A DNA stretch of 64,000 bases. Source: Crocinitomicaceae bacterium. Its GTDB lineage: Bacteria; Bacteroidota; Bacteroidia; Flavobacteriales_G; Salibacteraceae. This document shows, one piece after another, positions 29,101-38,069 of the stretch. Position numbers and translations under genes: made by a program. The notes below the pieces were generated by a model. The model searched no databases. It worked only from the letters and a program-made list of their open reading frames with translations, and was not told the origin of the DNA. Every line of letters starts with the position of its first letter. Position 1 is the first letter of the stretch. The stretch is from positions 1-64,000 of the forward strand of contig PAME01000024.1 in assembly GCA_002707155.1 (NCBI GenBank). The letters are read 5' to 3'.

Positions 29101-32100
29101 CAACCATAAAATAAGTGCCCTGTTGAGCCACCTCCACTTTCATTTTGGTTGAAGATAAATCTGCACTTACCGAGTCGTTGCCGTTGGCATAGGAAAAGTA
29201 TCCTTCTAAGTCTTGTTTGTTAGCCTTGGCGATAACTTTTTCCGAACCATACTTTGCGAATATGGATCCTTTTCCTGCAGTTTTATCTGCGCTTACTTTT
29301 AGGTTTAAACCTTTGTAGAGCGCTTCAAATTCTCCACTGCCGCTTTTGTCTAAGGCAACAAACAAACGTGTATTTGCATCGGGTATTATTTCAACACTAC
29401 CAGTTCCTGCTGGTTTATCGGCTTTTAGTTCAAACTTTGCTGAACCATCAGTAATCATAACTCTGCCTTTACCAACTTTATCGCCGCTAGCTTCAAGCTT
29501 ATCAGTGCCACTGCCAATTACTAAAGAGCCACTTCCATTCTTTTTGTCTGCGGCAACAGAGAAAAGTGTGCTGTTATAAGTAAACCCAAATTCCCCTGTT
29601 TGCGCCACTTTATTGGCTTCCATGGTCAATGTAAGTTCTCCTGTTTTAACATTTAATTTTCCAGCACCAATTTTATCAAATGAAGCGCCAAAGGAATTGC
29701 TAGCATCAATTTCAACGTATAGATTTCCTTTGCCTTCGGTTGCATTTGCTCCCAATTCTACTTTGGTAGATGCATAAGCAACTTTAATTTCTCCTGCCGT
29801 ACTCGATTTGTCGAAACTTGACTTTAGTTTAAACCCACTTATGTCAAAGTCAATAGATCCAACATTAGCACCGTCATAAGCCAAACCTACTGCACTAGAA
29901 CCCGTTTTTAATTTGAAGGATGCGCTTCCTAAGCGAGACCCAGAGAGGCTAAATTCGTCCGACCCATTTTTATAGGAAAGTGTCGCTCCGGCAGCTGAAG
30001 AAATATCAGCCGCAAAGCCAAATGTTGTAGCTCCAGTAATGTAGGTGATACCAGCGCTCTCTGCACTTGCCTTTAACTTCATTTTATCGCTGCCGATTGG
30101 AACGGTTACTTCTATTGGCCCAAGTTGTTTTGCAATTTCTTTAGCTACTTCCTTTGCAGCTGCTTTTTTTGCAACACCACCAGCTCCTGGAGTTCTTGAA
30201 GAGGCGTTAAGCATCGATAGATCTCCTTCCAAATCTATAATGAACCCACTCTTTTTAACTTCGAGTTCAGCAGCTATATCGACTTTAAACAGTTTTCCTC
30301 CGCTCGGATCTATCATTTGCATATATAGTCCTGCGCCAAAATCAATGTCCTTATCAATAATAAAATCTCCTGTTTTGGTGTCTTGATTCATATGACGATA
30401 GACTCGACCTTCCATTGCCACAATATTGAAGAACCCCATGACAGATACACCCATGCCTTGTGTATCGTTAAAATAGGCGTCGAAATACCAATATTTAAGA
30501 GCTTCTTTAGTACCTAAGATCATGCTGGCGCCTAGTTCTATATCAGCAGGAACTTTTAGTTTACCTTTTATATCTCCCTTAAAAACAGTTCCCCAATATG
30601 GATCTCCTTTTCTTAGCTCCAGTGAGCCTTTCATAGCAATGATGCTCGAGTTTAAATCCACCTCAATTTTTTCAAATGCAAATGACTTTTGGTCTTGATC
30701 TGATTTAATTGTAACGGGTACCTCTGGTTTATTGGAGGAATATTTGGCGTCGCTAAAGTTGATGTCTGCAGGTTTATTTTTAACTTCAGCAACCGAACTA
30801 AAGTCCATAATTGGAGGGCCAGTTTTACCGGCTACATCATCTCCCAATGGTGCAGTGCTTCTAATACTCAATGCGTAATTGCCAACAATTAAACTTGCGC
30901 CTAATTCATAGGCATTGATATTGAAACCTTCGTATTTAAGTTTTACTTGTTTCGAAAGTTTATGAGACCCACTTCGTTTTCCATACCCAATAAACATATC
31001 ACCGTAAATTCTAAAGTCGGTAAGTGCTTTGAAGGTGTGCTTTAAAACCGGAGACTCTACATCAATCGTGCAATCTAAACGTTCATTGTCAGCAAAAACG
31101 GCCCTTTTGATGGTTACTATTTGCTTTTGTTCTCCTCCATTTGGGCTAAATGTTATGATTGTTCCATCAAGGGACTTATCAAATGCTCCCGCATTAAAAC
31201 CCTGGTCGTTTAATGGAATAGTATAGTTGTGTTTAGTGCTTTCACTTATAAATGGAATTATTACATTTCCCGTTACGGTACCTTTTAGTTTATTATCAGT
31301 TACAGTAAATTGAATGTTTTTTAATTCAGCTGGAAATAAATTAAACGTCGATTTTTCTGAAGATTTAAAGTCTCTGCTTAATGCACACTGAAGCCCTTTA
31401 GCATCAATATCTAGCTTTGTCTTATTGTCGCTATTTAGGTTATAACTTTGGGTGATTTCGCTTTCCAAAATCTGTTGTTTCGAATCATCAAGTTTCGTTT
31501 GCATTTGTAATGTAAATTCTTGATAATAAACGCCTTTCCATATTTTATCTGAAGAGTGTTGTCCAGGAGATTGAGTCTCATCTAAATCAATCACTACCTT
31601 TTTGGGCTGTGCATAAATATTGGCTTTTTGCACTAAAGGCAATATGTTTTGAGCACTTAACTCATCGGCCTTTGTTATGTTGAAATAGTAGAGTTGATCC
31701 GCTTGCTTTATGAAAAAGGATAAACGTTGATTGTCTGATGTATGTACATTAGGATTGACATAAAAGTCTGCATCAAATCGCATTTTGTACTTATTGGCGC
31801 CACTACAAAGGAAATCTGATGTTGTTCTCAGTTTTAATCGACTATTACCGAGATCTAATAAATCAAAATCATTTTTATTGCTAAGCTTTGCGCTTCCCAA
31901 TAATTTGTATTCTTCAAAGTTTAACCAAGATGGATCTGAGACAATATAAGCCACTTGGCCACCCTTTACAGGATGTGGTAATTTTAATTTTATGGTTCCC
32001 TTAATTGTGAAGTTATTTTTTGTGAGCTTCACACTATCAGGATAAAATATAGCGTCGTCATTTATTGAATTGAATGGTGTAACTGTTATTGGGTCAAGCG

Positions 32101-33541
32101 TAATGGCCGAAATTATTGTACCTGATTTCAAAACATATTGTCCAGCTGATACGCCAACATTAATACCTGAAAATTTAATTTTCTTCTTATCTCCTTTTGA
32201 ATTGACAACTATTTCACCAGTGCCATCTAATTTAGTAAGGTCCTTATTGGTAGTTGAAATAACTTTAACAATCTCGTTTCCAGCATAAAACGATTTAATT
32301 AGCGGTGGCCCTAGTACACTTCTAATTTCTGATTTGGCAATTTCTCTTTTACCGCTATAAGCTTTGACTTGCCATGCATATTCTCCTTTCTTTTCAAAAG
32401 ATTTAGAAGTCATGGTATGAGAAAAATCACTTAAGGAAGATTGGTCCGAACTAGTAAAGGTGTACCAACTGCTGTTTTTATCGATAGCATCTTTTGGAGA
32501 TTTTCCTGATAACTCTACAATTTTTAATTCGTATTTGAATTTGTTTCCCGCAAGCACATTATCTGGTGCTTTCCATTTAAAGTTTTTGTTTTCTCGTTCT
32601 TCAAAACCATGACCGTCTTCGGGAGCCTTTAATTCTACAATGCCACCAGCTGGCAAACCGTATTGAATCCAGCCTACTTGAGAAACCCCATCGTTTTTAA
32701 AGCTCTGTCTGCCGTTTTTTTCTCGAATAGTTATCGTCCAAGCATAACGCTTGCCTTCCTCAAGTAAGGTTTGGGTTATATTGTAGTTAAAGTTGGTTGT
32801 GGTAATGGGGGTGGTAGTTCCAGTTTCATATATTTTAAGCACCTTACTGGCAGAAATGGAATTCATTGGATTGATTGAATTATCCGTTATTTCGTAAAGT
32901 TTTAGCAGGTACTCCACGTTAGTAAACCCTCCTGGGGGTGGGTTTTTAAGCTGCCATTGAAAAGTTATGTTTTGAGGTGTTTGAGGTGTTACGGTAATTC
33001 CTTGTGCTGGTGTTGTAAGTAATGGCGGATCTTGCTTAGAAATGAATGCCACCGTGCAAGTTGTTCTAGAAATCGCCCTTCCCGAATTGTACTCTTTTAC
33101 GGTAACACAAAATTGGTAATTACCATCAGGTAATCTACCAGTACTATTCAATTCCGAAAGCGTTATTCCGGTCAGGTTCAAATTACTAAAGTTTAAATAG
33201 GAGGCAAAATCAGCTCCTCTAAATATTTTAGAAACCCCTGGAGTTAAAGTTGTTCTATTAATTGGCTTGAAATTCGGTTTAGACTCTAATGTTACTAGAT
33301 TACTTGAGATTTTAACGTGGAGATAAACATCTACAGAAGATTCACTAAAGTCATTGAAAATAGCGCTTACCATTAATTTGTTTGCACCTACTGATGAATA
33401 GTCGGACAAATAGGCTGTATAAGGAGGAGCCAAGGTTGTATTGGCGGTAACGGGTAATGCCTTTACCTGCGCATATGTCTGATTGCCAAGTGCAATTATA
33501 GCAAGCCAGGTAAATAGTATGTTAATGATTGTCGTTCTCAA
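26180..33541 (-). CDS. 2453-aa secreted beta-repeat protein with TANFOR-like N-terminus
   Basis: A signal peptide ends at TYAQ (residue 25). The next 180 residues (TTLAPPYTAYLSDYSSVGAN onwards) resemble, from memory, the N-terminal region annotated as TANFOR in large Bacteroidota proteins. FN3-like modules follow to about 410. The middle has no family I can name, except an Ala/Lys-rich helix near 1125. Residues about 1215-1680 form a first array of 21-24-aa units with D-K-x-G-x-G and G-x-D-x-L-x-A. About 1800-2150 form a second array of 67-68-aa units built from four 16-17-aa strands (SDGTKTIKL, ADGTKKSVKIS, KYDSYTASF, SDGTNSFAL). A Lys/Pro linker lies near 2230, then a Cys- and Gly-containing C-terminal domain. 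There is no T9SS tail. It is second in the operon and overlaps the barrel gene by four bases. Confidence 0.72.
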   Translation of the reverse strand: MRTTIINILFTWLAIIALGNQTYAQVKALPVTANTTLAPPYTAYLSDYSSVGANKLMVSAIFNDFSESSVDVYLHVKISSNLVTLESKPNFKPINRTTLTPGVSKIFRGADFASYLNFSNLNLTGITLSELNSTGRLPDGNYQFCVTVKEYNSGRAISRTTCTVAFISKQDPPLLTTPAQGITVTPQTPQNITFQWQLKNPPPGGFTNVEYLLKLYEITDNSINPMNSISASKVLKIYETGTTTPITTTNFNYNITQTLLEEGKRYAWTITIREKNGRQSFKNDGVSQVGWIQYGLPAGGIVELKAPEDGHGFEERENKNFKWKAPDNVLAGNKFKYELKIVELSGKSPKDAIDKNSSWYTFTSSDQSSLSDFSHTMTSKSFEKKGEYAWQVKAYSGKREIAKSEIRSVLGPPLIKSFYAGNEIVKVISTTNKDLTKLDGTGEIVVNSKGDKKKIKFSGINVGVSAGQYVLKSGTIISAITLDPITVTPFNSINDDAIFYPDSVKLTKNNFTIKGTIKLKLPHPVKGGQVAYIVSDPSWLNFEEYKLLGSAKLSNKNDFDLLDLGNSRLKLRTTSDFLCSGANKYKMRFDADFYVNPNVHTSDNQRLSFFIKQADQLYYFNITKADELSAQNILPLVQKANIYAQPKKVVIDLDETQSPGQHSSDKIWKGVYYQEFTLQMQTKLDDSKQQILESEITQSYNLNSDNKTKLDIDAKGLQCALSRDFKSSEKSTFNLFPAELKNIQFTVTDNKLKGTVTGNVIIPFISESTKHNYTIPLNDQGFNAGAFDKSLDGTIITFSPNGGEQKQIVTIKRAVFADNERLDCTIDVESPVLKHTFKALTDFRIYGDMFIGYGKRSGSHKLSKQVKLKYEGFNINAYELGASLIVGNYALSIRSTAPLGDDVAGKTGPPIMDFSSVAEVKNKPADINFSDAKYSSNKPEVPVTIKSDQDQKSFAFEKIEVDLNSSIIAMKGSLELRKGDPYWGTVFKGDIKGKLKVPADIELGASMILGTKEALKYWYFDAYFNDTQGMGVSVMGFFNIVAMEGRVYRHMNQDTKTGDFIIDKDIDFGAGLYMQMIDPSGGKLFKVDIAAELEVKKSGFIIDLEGDLSMLNASSRTPGAGGVAKKAAAKEVAKEIAKQLGPIEVTVPIGSDKMKLKASAESAGITYITGATTFGFAADISSAAGATLSYKNGSDEFSLSGSRLGSASFKLKTGSSAVGLAYDGANVGSIDFDISGFKLKSSFDKSSTAGEIKVAYASTKVELGANATEGKGNLYVEIDASNSFGASFDKIGAGKLNVKTGELTLTMEANKVAQTGEFGFTYNSTLFSVAADKKNGSGSLVIGSGTDKLEASGDKVGKGRVMITDGSAKFELKADKPAGTGSVEIIPDANTRLFVALDKSGSGEFEALYKGLNLKVSADKTAGKGSIFAKYGSEKVIAKANKQDLEGYFSYANGNDSVSADLSSTKMKVEVAQQGTYFMVDADKDGNGNLEISKGVYRFKTGLNNDVFSVMAKDATKAVYVSADEKAQTGMFALKVKSDSIYTAATSTSATFYSDYSGTKFFITGDKSGTGKLALTQGTKELKIDGDVTKKSGSFFIKDGSDALYLAANQSAATGKLAMKIGSDSIKANLNTNEADLAFSYNGVSMGIDANQAGSGKISYSQNGKAIVVDANVVAKTGTFKYSESAFDLQITTSKEFDLNIGSTNFHLNFGSQYELKKAGTAVAMGLVNNMGTHTFTENGYTCTISSTSSMKSLTVKKGTNTVKISLDNANNGTLALTDATATYTAERTGAGAYKLSSGSKSIALNSDKSVELKDGATKELEISSTGLTVKYDSYNLAINATSKEFTYSDGTYGMSFTPTEVKLNDKIRSIKLKSDKSFEFAEGTSKKLTLSKDEVSVKYDSYVASFGTNKSLSFSDGTRSFAASTAGLSLSDGTKTIKLNKDKSASYADGTKKSVKISTEGVDLKYDSYTASFSKSKDLNFSDGTNSFALNPTKMELKTGSNSIALENKNGVKSISATDGTNTASFVSTGTATVDYGSNKIKVNGTKMLELEVSKHKVAIDKGSASYTDGNVTLALGEGNDLIKASKGTRSLAITKDSDLELKDGKYLANVSYTNKSIKLSDGTRTITAGGTSNLISYKEGSYLVSFYKATSGQYGLKGAYDGNTLAVEAGRSKTVKVIASNSSIGEISVSANSKKDIIFGYEKGSDDLLIETGSKDFKVSGSLAEKVIPGGGTGAKDPKLAKEGPKQKGPKYLKKKITSGAAGVKGKVKMHYDSGKDYLLVSGAVSSAKPICISGTMVIESKKGDWNVAIGSKAKQIEIFPTCSGFGGGGFLLMDKKTTEVGVYGGFKAGGCIGIGIADICARASLTIFAEAKFTYSPSFAINRVMVGADFRASLTVEPPWPVPNFTIGGVRLHGKLEADFDKEIISGELNGSATVLGCSKSFNMGFSMGI

Positions 33542-35244
33542 AACGTATAGTTGTAACTTAAGCCAGCTTGAATTTCTTCTATTGGAGTGGAGTTATTTCC
33601 TTCTCGAGCCATTAATCTCCCATCTAATTTTATTTGGTGATGATTCTTAATATTATAACCAATACTGGCCATAATGTTTGAACTAGTGTCTTGGAATTCT
33701 TTATCTAAGTAGTTGTTGAATAAACTGTAAGCAACCATGGCGGTTAAGGATTTCTTTAAGAATGGTTTACTAACAGCTACGGTAGGGCCAATAGCCTCGT
33801 TGACTATGCCAGGACTTAAAAATTGGTTATAGTTAGCTGCTGCGGTTATATTCAGTTGCTTAGGTACAAGTGTAAATGTATAACTCAGATTAGAATTGTA
33901 AAACTCACTTCCATTCTCAACTGTTTGAAGGTCTCCAGCGCTAATACTATTTGCTTGCTGATAATTGTTCGATAAAACCACATTATGGCCAAATTTTTCA
34001 CTGGCAGTGGAATAGGTCGCGACTATACCATAATTAGCAGTGACTTGAATAAATCGAATGGTATCTCTAACGTTTAAGGCGCTAGGGTCGCTTGTGGCTC
34101 TGTAATTAGAGTATAAGCCAGAAAGCATTACTTTATTACTTATCGCCCATGTCACATTACCTGAGCCAATTATTCTTCTATCGTTTGTGTATAGGTTGTC
34201 AGCTAAATTGTTCCGCTGAAGCCCTAAGCTTCCAGCAAGGTTTACTTTTCTTTTCAAGATAGAAGTAGCAATATTTCCAGTTACTTCTTCTACGTCATTA
34301 TTTAAAAAAGCGGCACCCATACTTTCATATTCGGGTCCTACCCTTCTATAGGTTACTCCAAACGAATGTGATTTTATCGCATAAGTTAAATTTCCTGTGA
34401 ATGCAGAATTGGTTACTGTTGATGAATTTGATTCAATAAGCCAACCAAAATTATTTTGGTAGCCAAACTCATTGCTTTGAACTGCTTCCAATCTTCTATC
34501 TCTTGTATATGCACTCATGGCGTATTCTCCATTAAAGCTTAACCGTTTACCAATTTTTTGTTGAAAGGTAATCGCTGATACCACATTCTCCGCAGGTTTA
34601 AGTAAAAGCAGAGAATCGGTGTTAATTGAACTAATTAAATCTTGTGCTTTGAAAACAGAAAAGCCTATTTGGCCAGATTTGTATTTGTATTCCACATTAG
34701 CTCCGTAACCCCATCTTTCAAAAGCAGGATCTTCCGAAACTACGTTTAAACCATTGGTGAGAGGGATAGCCTTTATTAAACGCCCTCCCATTGCTTTTAC
34801 TTTAAATTTTGTATCTGGAATTTCGAGTTCAACACCAGCACCTAAAAAATTTAACCCAGCCAATGAATACTGACTAAACTGCATACTTCTGAACCCCAAA
34901 TGTGCAGTAACCCATTTGTACTTGGGGCTCATTCCAAATTGGTTAAAAGGTTGGGCAAAGTCTTGGTTCTGGGAGGTAAACGTTGCGCTAAACGGTATCG
35001 CCATACCATATATGTCAATGTTCACGTTTGCATTGACTATCCAGTAGAATGGAGGACGCTGTGCTGCCTGTCCTTTAGTGTCATACCCTACAAGACTACC
35101 GCCAATACCTCCACTTAGTTTAGCCTCTTTCCAAATCGGTTTCTCGCCGATGGTAGAAAGGTCTTGACTATAGCTTGATAAACAGCAGGATACAGCAAGT
35201 ACTAACCCAAAGGCATAGTTCAGCGAGAAGTTTAAGTTTAGCAT
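33538..35244 (-). CDS. Outer-membrane beta-barrel protein, first gene of the giant-surface-protein operon
   Basis: The reading frame is open from 35400, but the signal peptide begins at the internal ATG at 35244 (MLNLNFSLNYAFGLVLAVSCC... ending SSYSQ), giving 568 aa. The upstream 52 codons look non-coding and overlap the kbl promoter region. The mature protein alternates hydrophobic and polar residues throughout (GGIGGSLVGYDTKG, NGEYAMSAYTRD, SFGVTYRRVGPEYESMG) and ends in LSYNYTF with a terminal Phe, as outer-membrane barrels do. I recognise no named family. It may act as the membrane anchor or channel for the giant proteins encoded behind it. The stop and the next start overlap by four bases (ATGA). 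Confidence 0.72.
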   Translation of the reverse strand: MLNLNFSLNYAFGLVLAVSCCLSSYSQDLSTIGEKPIWKEAKLSGGIGGSLVGYDTKGQAAQRPPFYWIVNANVNIDIYGMAIPFSATFTSQNQDFAQPFNQFGMSPKYKWVTAHLGFRSMQFSQYSLAGLNFLGAGVELEIPDTKFKVKAMGGRLIKAIPLTNGLNVVSEDPAFERWGYGANVEYKYKSGQIGFSVFKAQDLISSINTDSLLLLKPAENVVSAITFQQKIGKRLSFNGEYAMSAYTRDRRLEAVQSNEFGYQNNFGWLIESNSSTVTNSAFTGNLTYAIKSHSFGVTYRRVGPEYESMGAAFLNNDVEEVTGNIATSILKRKVNLAGSLGLQRNNLADNLYTNDRRIIGSGNVTWAISNKVMLSGLYSNYRATSDPSALNVRDTIRFIQVTANYGIVATYSTASEKFGHNVVLSNNYQQANSISAGDLQTVENGSEFYNSNLSYTFTLVPKQLNITAAANYNQFLSPGIVNEAIGPTVAVSKPFLKKSLTAMVAYSLFNNYLDKEFQDTSSNIMASIGYNIKNHHQIKLDGRLMAREGNNSTPIEEIQAGLSYNYTF

Positions 35245-35383
35245 TATCAACAAATAAAAGACAAAATACGGTTGAATCGTTTTTTTTAGGGACGAAACGC
35301 AACTTTTTAGCTCTAAAACATGTTGAGTAGCTTTTATTTGTTGCTGAATTGCATGTGTAGGGTTTAAGACAGAGTTAGCTGAA

Positions 35384-35391
35384 TATATTTG
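35384..35391 (+). promoter_or_regulatory. Probable -7 box of kbl
   Basis: TATATTTG matches TAnnTTTG and lies 19 bases before the kbl ATG at 35411. No clear TTG box is found at the right distance upstream, so the promoter is only half supported. Confidence 0.5.
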
Positions 35392-35410
35392 CTGTATCAA
35401 AAACTAAGTC

Positions 35411-36598
35411 ATGTACGGAAAACTAAAAGATCATTTACAAGAAGAATTAGCGCAGATAACTGCTGATGGTTTGTATAAGAAAGAACGCATAATTACAACT
35501 CAACAGGACGCTGTAATCAAAGTGTCAACTGGAGAAGAAGTGCTGAATTTTTGTTCTAATAATTACCTGGGATTATCATCGCACCCACGAGTTGTTGAAG
35601 CTGCTCACCAAGCATTAGATTCTCATGGTTTTGGAATGTCTTCGGTACGCTTTATATGCGGTACTCAAGATATCCATAAAGAATTGGAGCAAAAAATTGC
35701 AGATTTTCTAGGCACGGAAGACACCATTTTATATGCGGCAGCATTTGATGCCAATGGAGGTGTTTTTGAACCCTTGCTTACAAAGGATGATGCTATTATT
35801 TCAGATGCTTTGAACCATGCTTCCATTATTGATGGCGTGCGTTTGTGTAAAGCAGCAAGGTATCGCTATGCAAATAATGATATGGCCGACTTGGAGGAAC
35901 AGTTAAAAGAAGCTTCAGGTGCTCGTTTTAAAGTAATAGTGACTGACGGGGTTTTCTCAATGGACGGGTACGTAGCCCAACTCGATAAAATTTGTGATTT
36001 AGCCGATAAATATGACGCGTTGGTAATGGTGGATGAATGCCATGCAACGGGTTTTATAGGCAAAACGGGCAAAGGAACTATTGAGCTTAAAAACGTGATT
36101 GGTCGAGTGGATATCATTACCGGTACTTTAGGTAAAGCGCTTGGTGGTGCCATGGGTGGCTTTACATCGGGTAGAAAGGAAATCATTGAAATTCTTCGCC
36201 AGCGTTCTAGACCTTATTTGTTTTCTAATTCACTAGCTCCAAGTATTGTGGGTGCGAGCAATGCAGTTTTTGATTTATTGAATGAGTCTACAGAGCTAAG
36301 GGACAAGTTAGAATGGAATGTAAACTATTTCAAAAAAGAAATTAAAGCTGTTGGGTTTGATATTAAAGATGGCGATAGCGCAATCGTTCCGATTATGCTT
36401 TACGGTGCAGCTTTGTCTCAAACTTTTGCTAATAAATTGTTGGAGGAAGGTGTATATGTGATTGGATTCTTCTACCCTGTAGTTCCAAAAGAGCAAGCTA
36501 GAATTCGAGTTCAATTAAGCGCAGCTCATAATCAAACTCATTTGGATAAAGCTATTAAAGCATTTGCAAAAATTGGTAAGGAATTGGGCGTTATTTAA
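35411..36598 (+). CDS. kbl: Glycine C-acetyltransferase (2-amino-3-ketobutyrate CoA ligase)
   Basis: This PLP enzyme of the alpha-oxoamine synthase family cleaves 2-amino-3-ketobutyrate with CoA into glycine and acetyl-CoA in threonine breakdown. Key residues are visible: [14 protein letters not shown] (47-60), the [11 protein letters not shown] substrate region (132-142), [13 protein letters not shown] (206-217) and the PLP lysine K242 in [11 protein letters not shown]. The 395-aa length is standard. Related enzymes (BioF, SPT, HemA) share the fold. The [13 protein letters not shown] start and overall likeness favour Kbl. It is divergent from the six-gene surface operon and no threonine dehydrogenase gene adjoins it. 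Confidence 0.92.
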   Translation: MYGKLKDHLQEELAQITADGLYKKERIITTQQDAVIKVSTGEEVLNFCSNNYLGLSSHPRVVEAAHQALDSHGFGMSSVRFICGTQDIHKELEQKIADFLGTEDTILYAAAFDANGGVFEPLLTKDDAIISDALNHASIIDGVRLCKAARYRYANNDMADLEEQLKEASGARFKVIVTDGVFSMDGYVAQLDKICDLADKYDALVMVDECHATGFIGKTGKGTIELKNVIGRVDIITGTLGKALGGAMGGFTSGRKEIIEILRQRSRPYLFSNSLAPSIVGASNAVFDLLNESTELRDKLEWNVNYFKKEIKAVGFDIKDGDSAIVPIMLYGAALSQTFANKLLEEGVYVIGFFYPVVPKEQARIRVQLSAAHNQTHLDKAIKAFAKIGKELGVI

Positions 36599-36636
36599 AA
36601 ACGCGCACCTAAAACAGTCCCTAACGAAAACAATAC

Positions 36637-36644
36637 TAATTTTG
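36637..36644 (+). promoter_or_regulatory. Probable -7 box of the first collar-domain gene
   Basis: TAATTTTG matches TAnnTTTG, 68 bases before the preferred ATG at 36713. A good TTG box is not seen at the expected distance. If this is the promoter, an ATG at 36656 would be almost leaderless, which supports the downstream start. Confidence 0.4.
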
Positions 36645-36712
36645 TTATTGATAATATGTTATCAGAAACTAAAATTTTTGGGTCTATTTTTCCCTCATAT
36701 ATCTTAAATATT

Positions 36713-37657
36713 ATGAAATACTCACTTTCTATTTTCTTTTTATTAATCTCCCTGCACTTTGCTTCTGCTCAGATTGGTATAAACAATTCTAATCCAGATG
36801 ATAATTCCGTTCTGGACATACAAGCAACTAATAAAGGGCTGCTTATTCCTAGGTTATCTACTACTCAGCGTGAAGCAATGAGCACTGGTACTGGGTTTTC
36901 CCAGGGAATGATGGTTTATGATATTACACTTGATATTCTTTTTGTAGGATATGGTAATGGAGCTTCGGCTAATACTAAATGGTATGCAATAAACCCTTGG
37001 AAAACAGAATATAGAACGGATAATAACGCAATTACAGCGCATACGACTGCTATGACTGCCACAGGTATAAAACATGGGAATATTGGTATTGGAGAAACAA
37101 ATCCAACTGAAAAATTGCATGTCGATGGTAAGGTAAAAGCTACTGAATTTATTGGTTATGGCGCAACACCAATAGGAGGTATAATTATGTGGAGTGGTTC
37201 AACTGTGCCAGATGGGTGGACTCTTTGTAACGGGGTAACTAACAACGGAATTACTCCGCCAAATTTATCAGGCAGGTTTGTTGTCGGAATTGGCAGTAAC
37301 GGAACGACTTCATACAGCCATGCTAATAAAGGTGGACTAGATGCGGTAACCTTATCGGTTAGCCAAATGCCACAACATAATCATACTTTTACCACAAGCA
37401 GCAATGGAAATCATACTCATCAAATTGAAAGGCTTCCATATGATTCTCAATCGAGTGGATTCAGTATGCAATCTATGATGGGATCTAGCAACAGTGACGA
37501 AGGCTGGACGGGAGTGGATACAAGAAATAGAGGAGCTTCAATTTCAACTAATGGGAATCATAATCATAGTGGAACAACAGCTAATAAAGGGTCTTCAACT
37601 GCCCATGAGAATCGTCCAGCTTATTACGCAATAGCCTACATAATGAGAGTTAAATAA
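36713..37657 (+). CDS. Secreted tail-collar-domain protein, paralog 1
   Basis: The preferred start at 36713 gives a 314-aa protein with a clear signal peptide (LISLHFASAQ); the frame is open from 36656. The mature protein starts IGINNSNPDDNSVLDIQATNK with GLLIPRLSTTQREAM, a head common to many secreted Bacteroidota proteins. It then has GIGETNPTEKLHVDGKVKA. The C-terminal 150 residues match the phage tail collar domain: GGIIMWSGSTVPDGWTLCNG, LSGRFVVGIG, a His-rich stretch (MPQHNHTF, NGNHTH, NGNHNHSG) and HENRPAYYAIAYIMRVK. Similar domains occur in phage tail fibres and in microcystin-dependent-type proteins. Here, with a signal peptide and no phage genes nearby, an exported trimeric fibre tip is a reasonable guess. 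Paralog 2 is at 39707. Confidence 0.8.
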   Translation: MKYSLSIFFLLISLHFASAQIGINNSNPDDNSVLDIQATNKGLLIPRLSTTQREAMSTGTGFSQGMMVYDITLDILFVGYGNGASANTKWYAINPWKTEYRTDNNAITAHTTAMTATGIKHGNIGIGETNPTEKLHVDGKVKATEFIGYGATPIGGIIMWSGSTVPDGWTLCNGVTNNGITPPNLSGRFVVGIGSNGTTSYSHANKGGLDAVTLSVSQMPQHNHTFTTSSNGNHTHQIERLPYDSQSSGFSMQSMMGSSNSDEGWTGVDTRNRGASISTNGNHNHSGTTANKGSSTAHENRPAYYAIAYIMRVK

Positions 37658-37727
37658 TTAGCACTTTTTGTCTGTTTTGTTTGTTTTCGCGTTTTATTAA
37701 CCGTGTAATCAACATTAATGCTTTTGC

Positions 37728-37775
37728 CATGAAAATATACCACGAGCCTATACACTCATTTATATAATGCCCGTA
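37728..37775 (+). pseudogene. Remnant of a collar-domain C-terminus
   Basis: In one frame the 48 bases read HENIPRAYTLIYIMPV. The functional paralog just upstream ends HENRPAYYAIAYIMRV, so 9 of 16 residues match without gaps. Stops occur shortly upstream in the same frame, so this is a decayed fragment rather than a gene. Confidence 0.65.
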
Positions 37776-37785
37776 TACTGGTCGC

Positions 37786-37803
37786 AACCTCAAAGTGCTC
37801 TTT
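37786..37803 (-). pseudogene. Possible remnant of a START-domain gene 3' end
   Basis: On the minus strand these bases read KEHFEV, the same six residues found just before the stop of the intact START gene at 41016. Lys, His and Val codons differ only at synonymous third positions. The short length makes chance possible, but position and orientation beside a collar remnant mirror the 40.6-41.6 kb arrangement. Confidence 0.4.
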
Positions 37804-38069
37804 GGGGTGGGTGCTAGGTTAATTTATTGACTTGCGTGTTTTCAAATTTCTTAAGGTTGAATACTCTTTAAGTGTGAGCTTTAATTCTTTCAAATTAATA
37901 AATAGGACGGTCGGGGCTTTCTGTATATTTTAAATAGTATTAAGAGGTCTATATTACCGGAATTTTTGAAGGTTAGTATCGTTTTTAATTAATTGAAGCT
38001 CTCGATCAACTTTTAAATAGTCTACTCTAAGCCCACATTAAGAATTGCTGGTTAGCTTTTTTTACCGAG

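Larger units (their letters stand above)
37658..38069. other. Gene-free interval holding decayed gene scraps
   Basis: This 412-base stretch has no open gene. It contains a scrap of a collar-domain C-terminus (37728-37775, plus strand) and directly after it a scrap resembling the end of the START-domain gene (37786-37803, minus strand). I see nothing else in the rest. Confidence 0.6.

Noticed and set aside
27000..30000. Repeats in the 2453-aa gene as a CRISPR-like or DNA-level tandem array
   Set aside because: The periodicity is at protein level with diverged codons; no identical direct repeats with regular spacers are visible.
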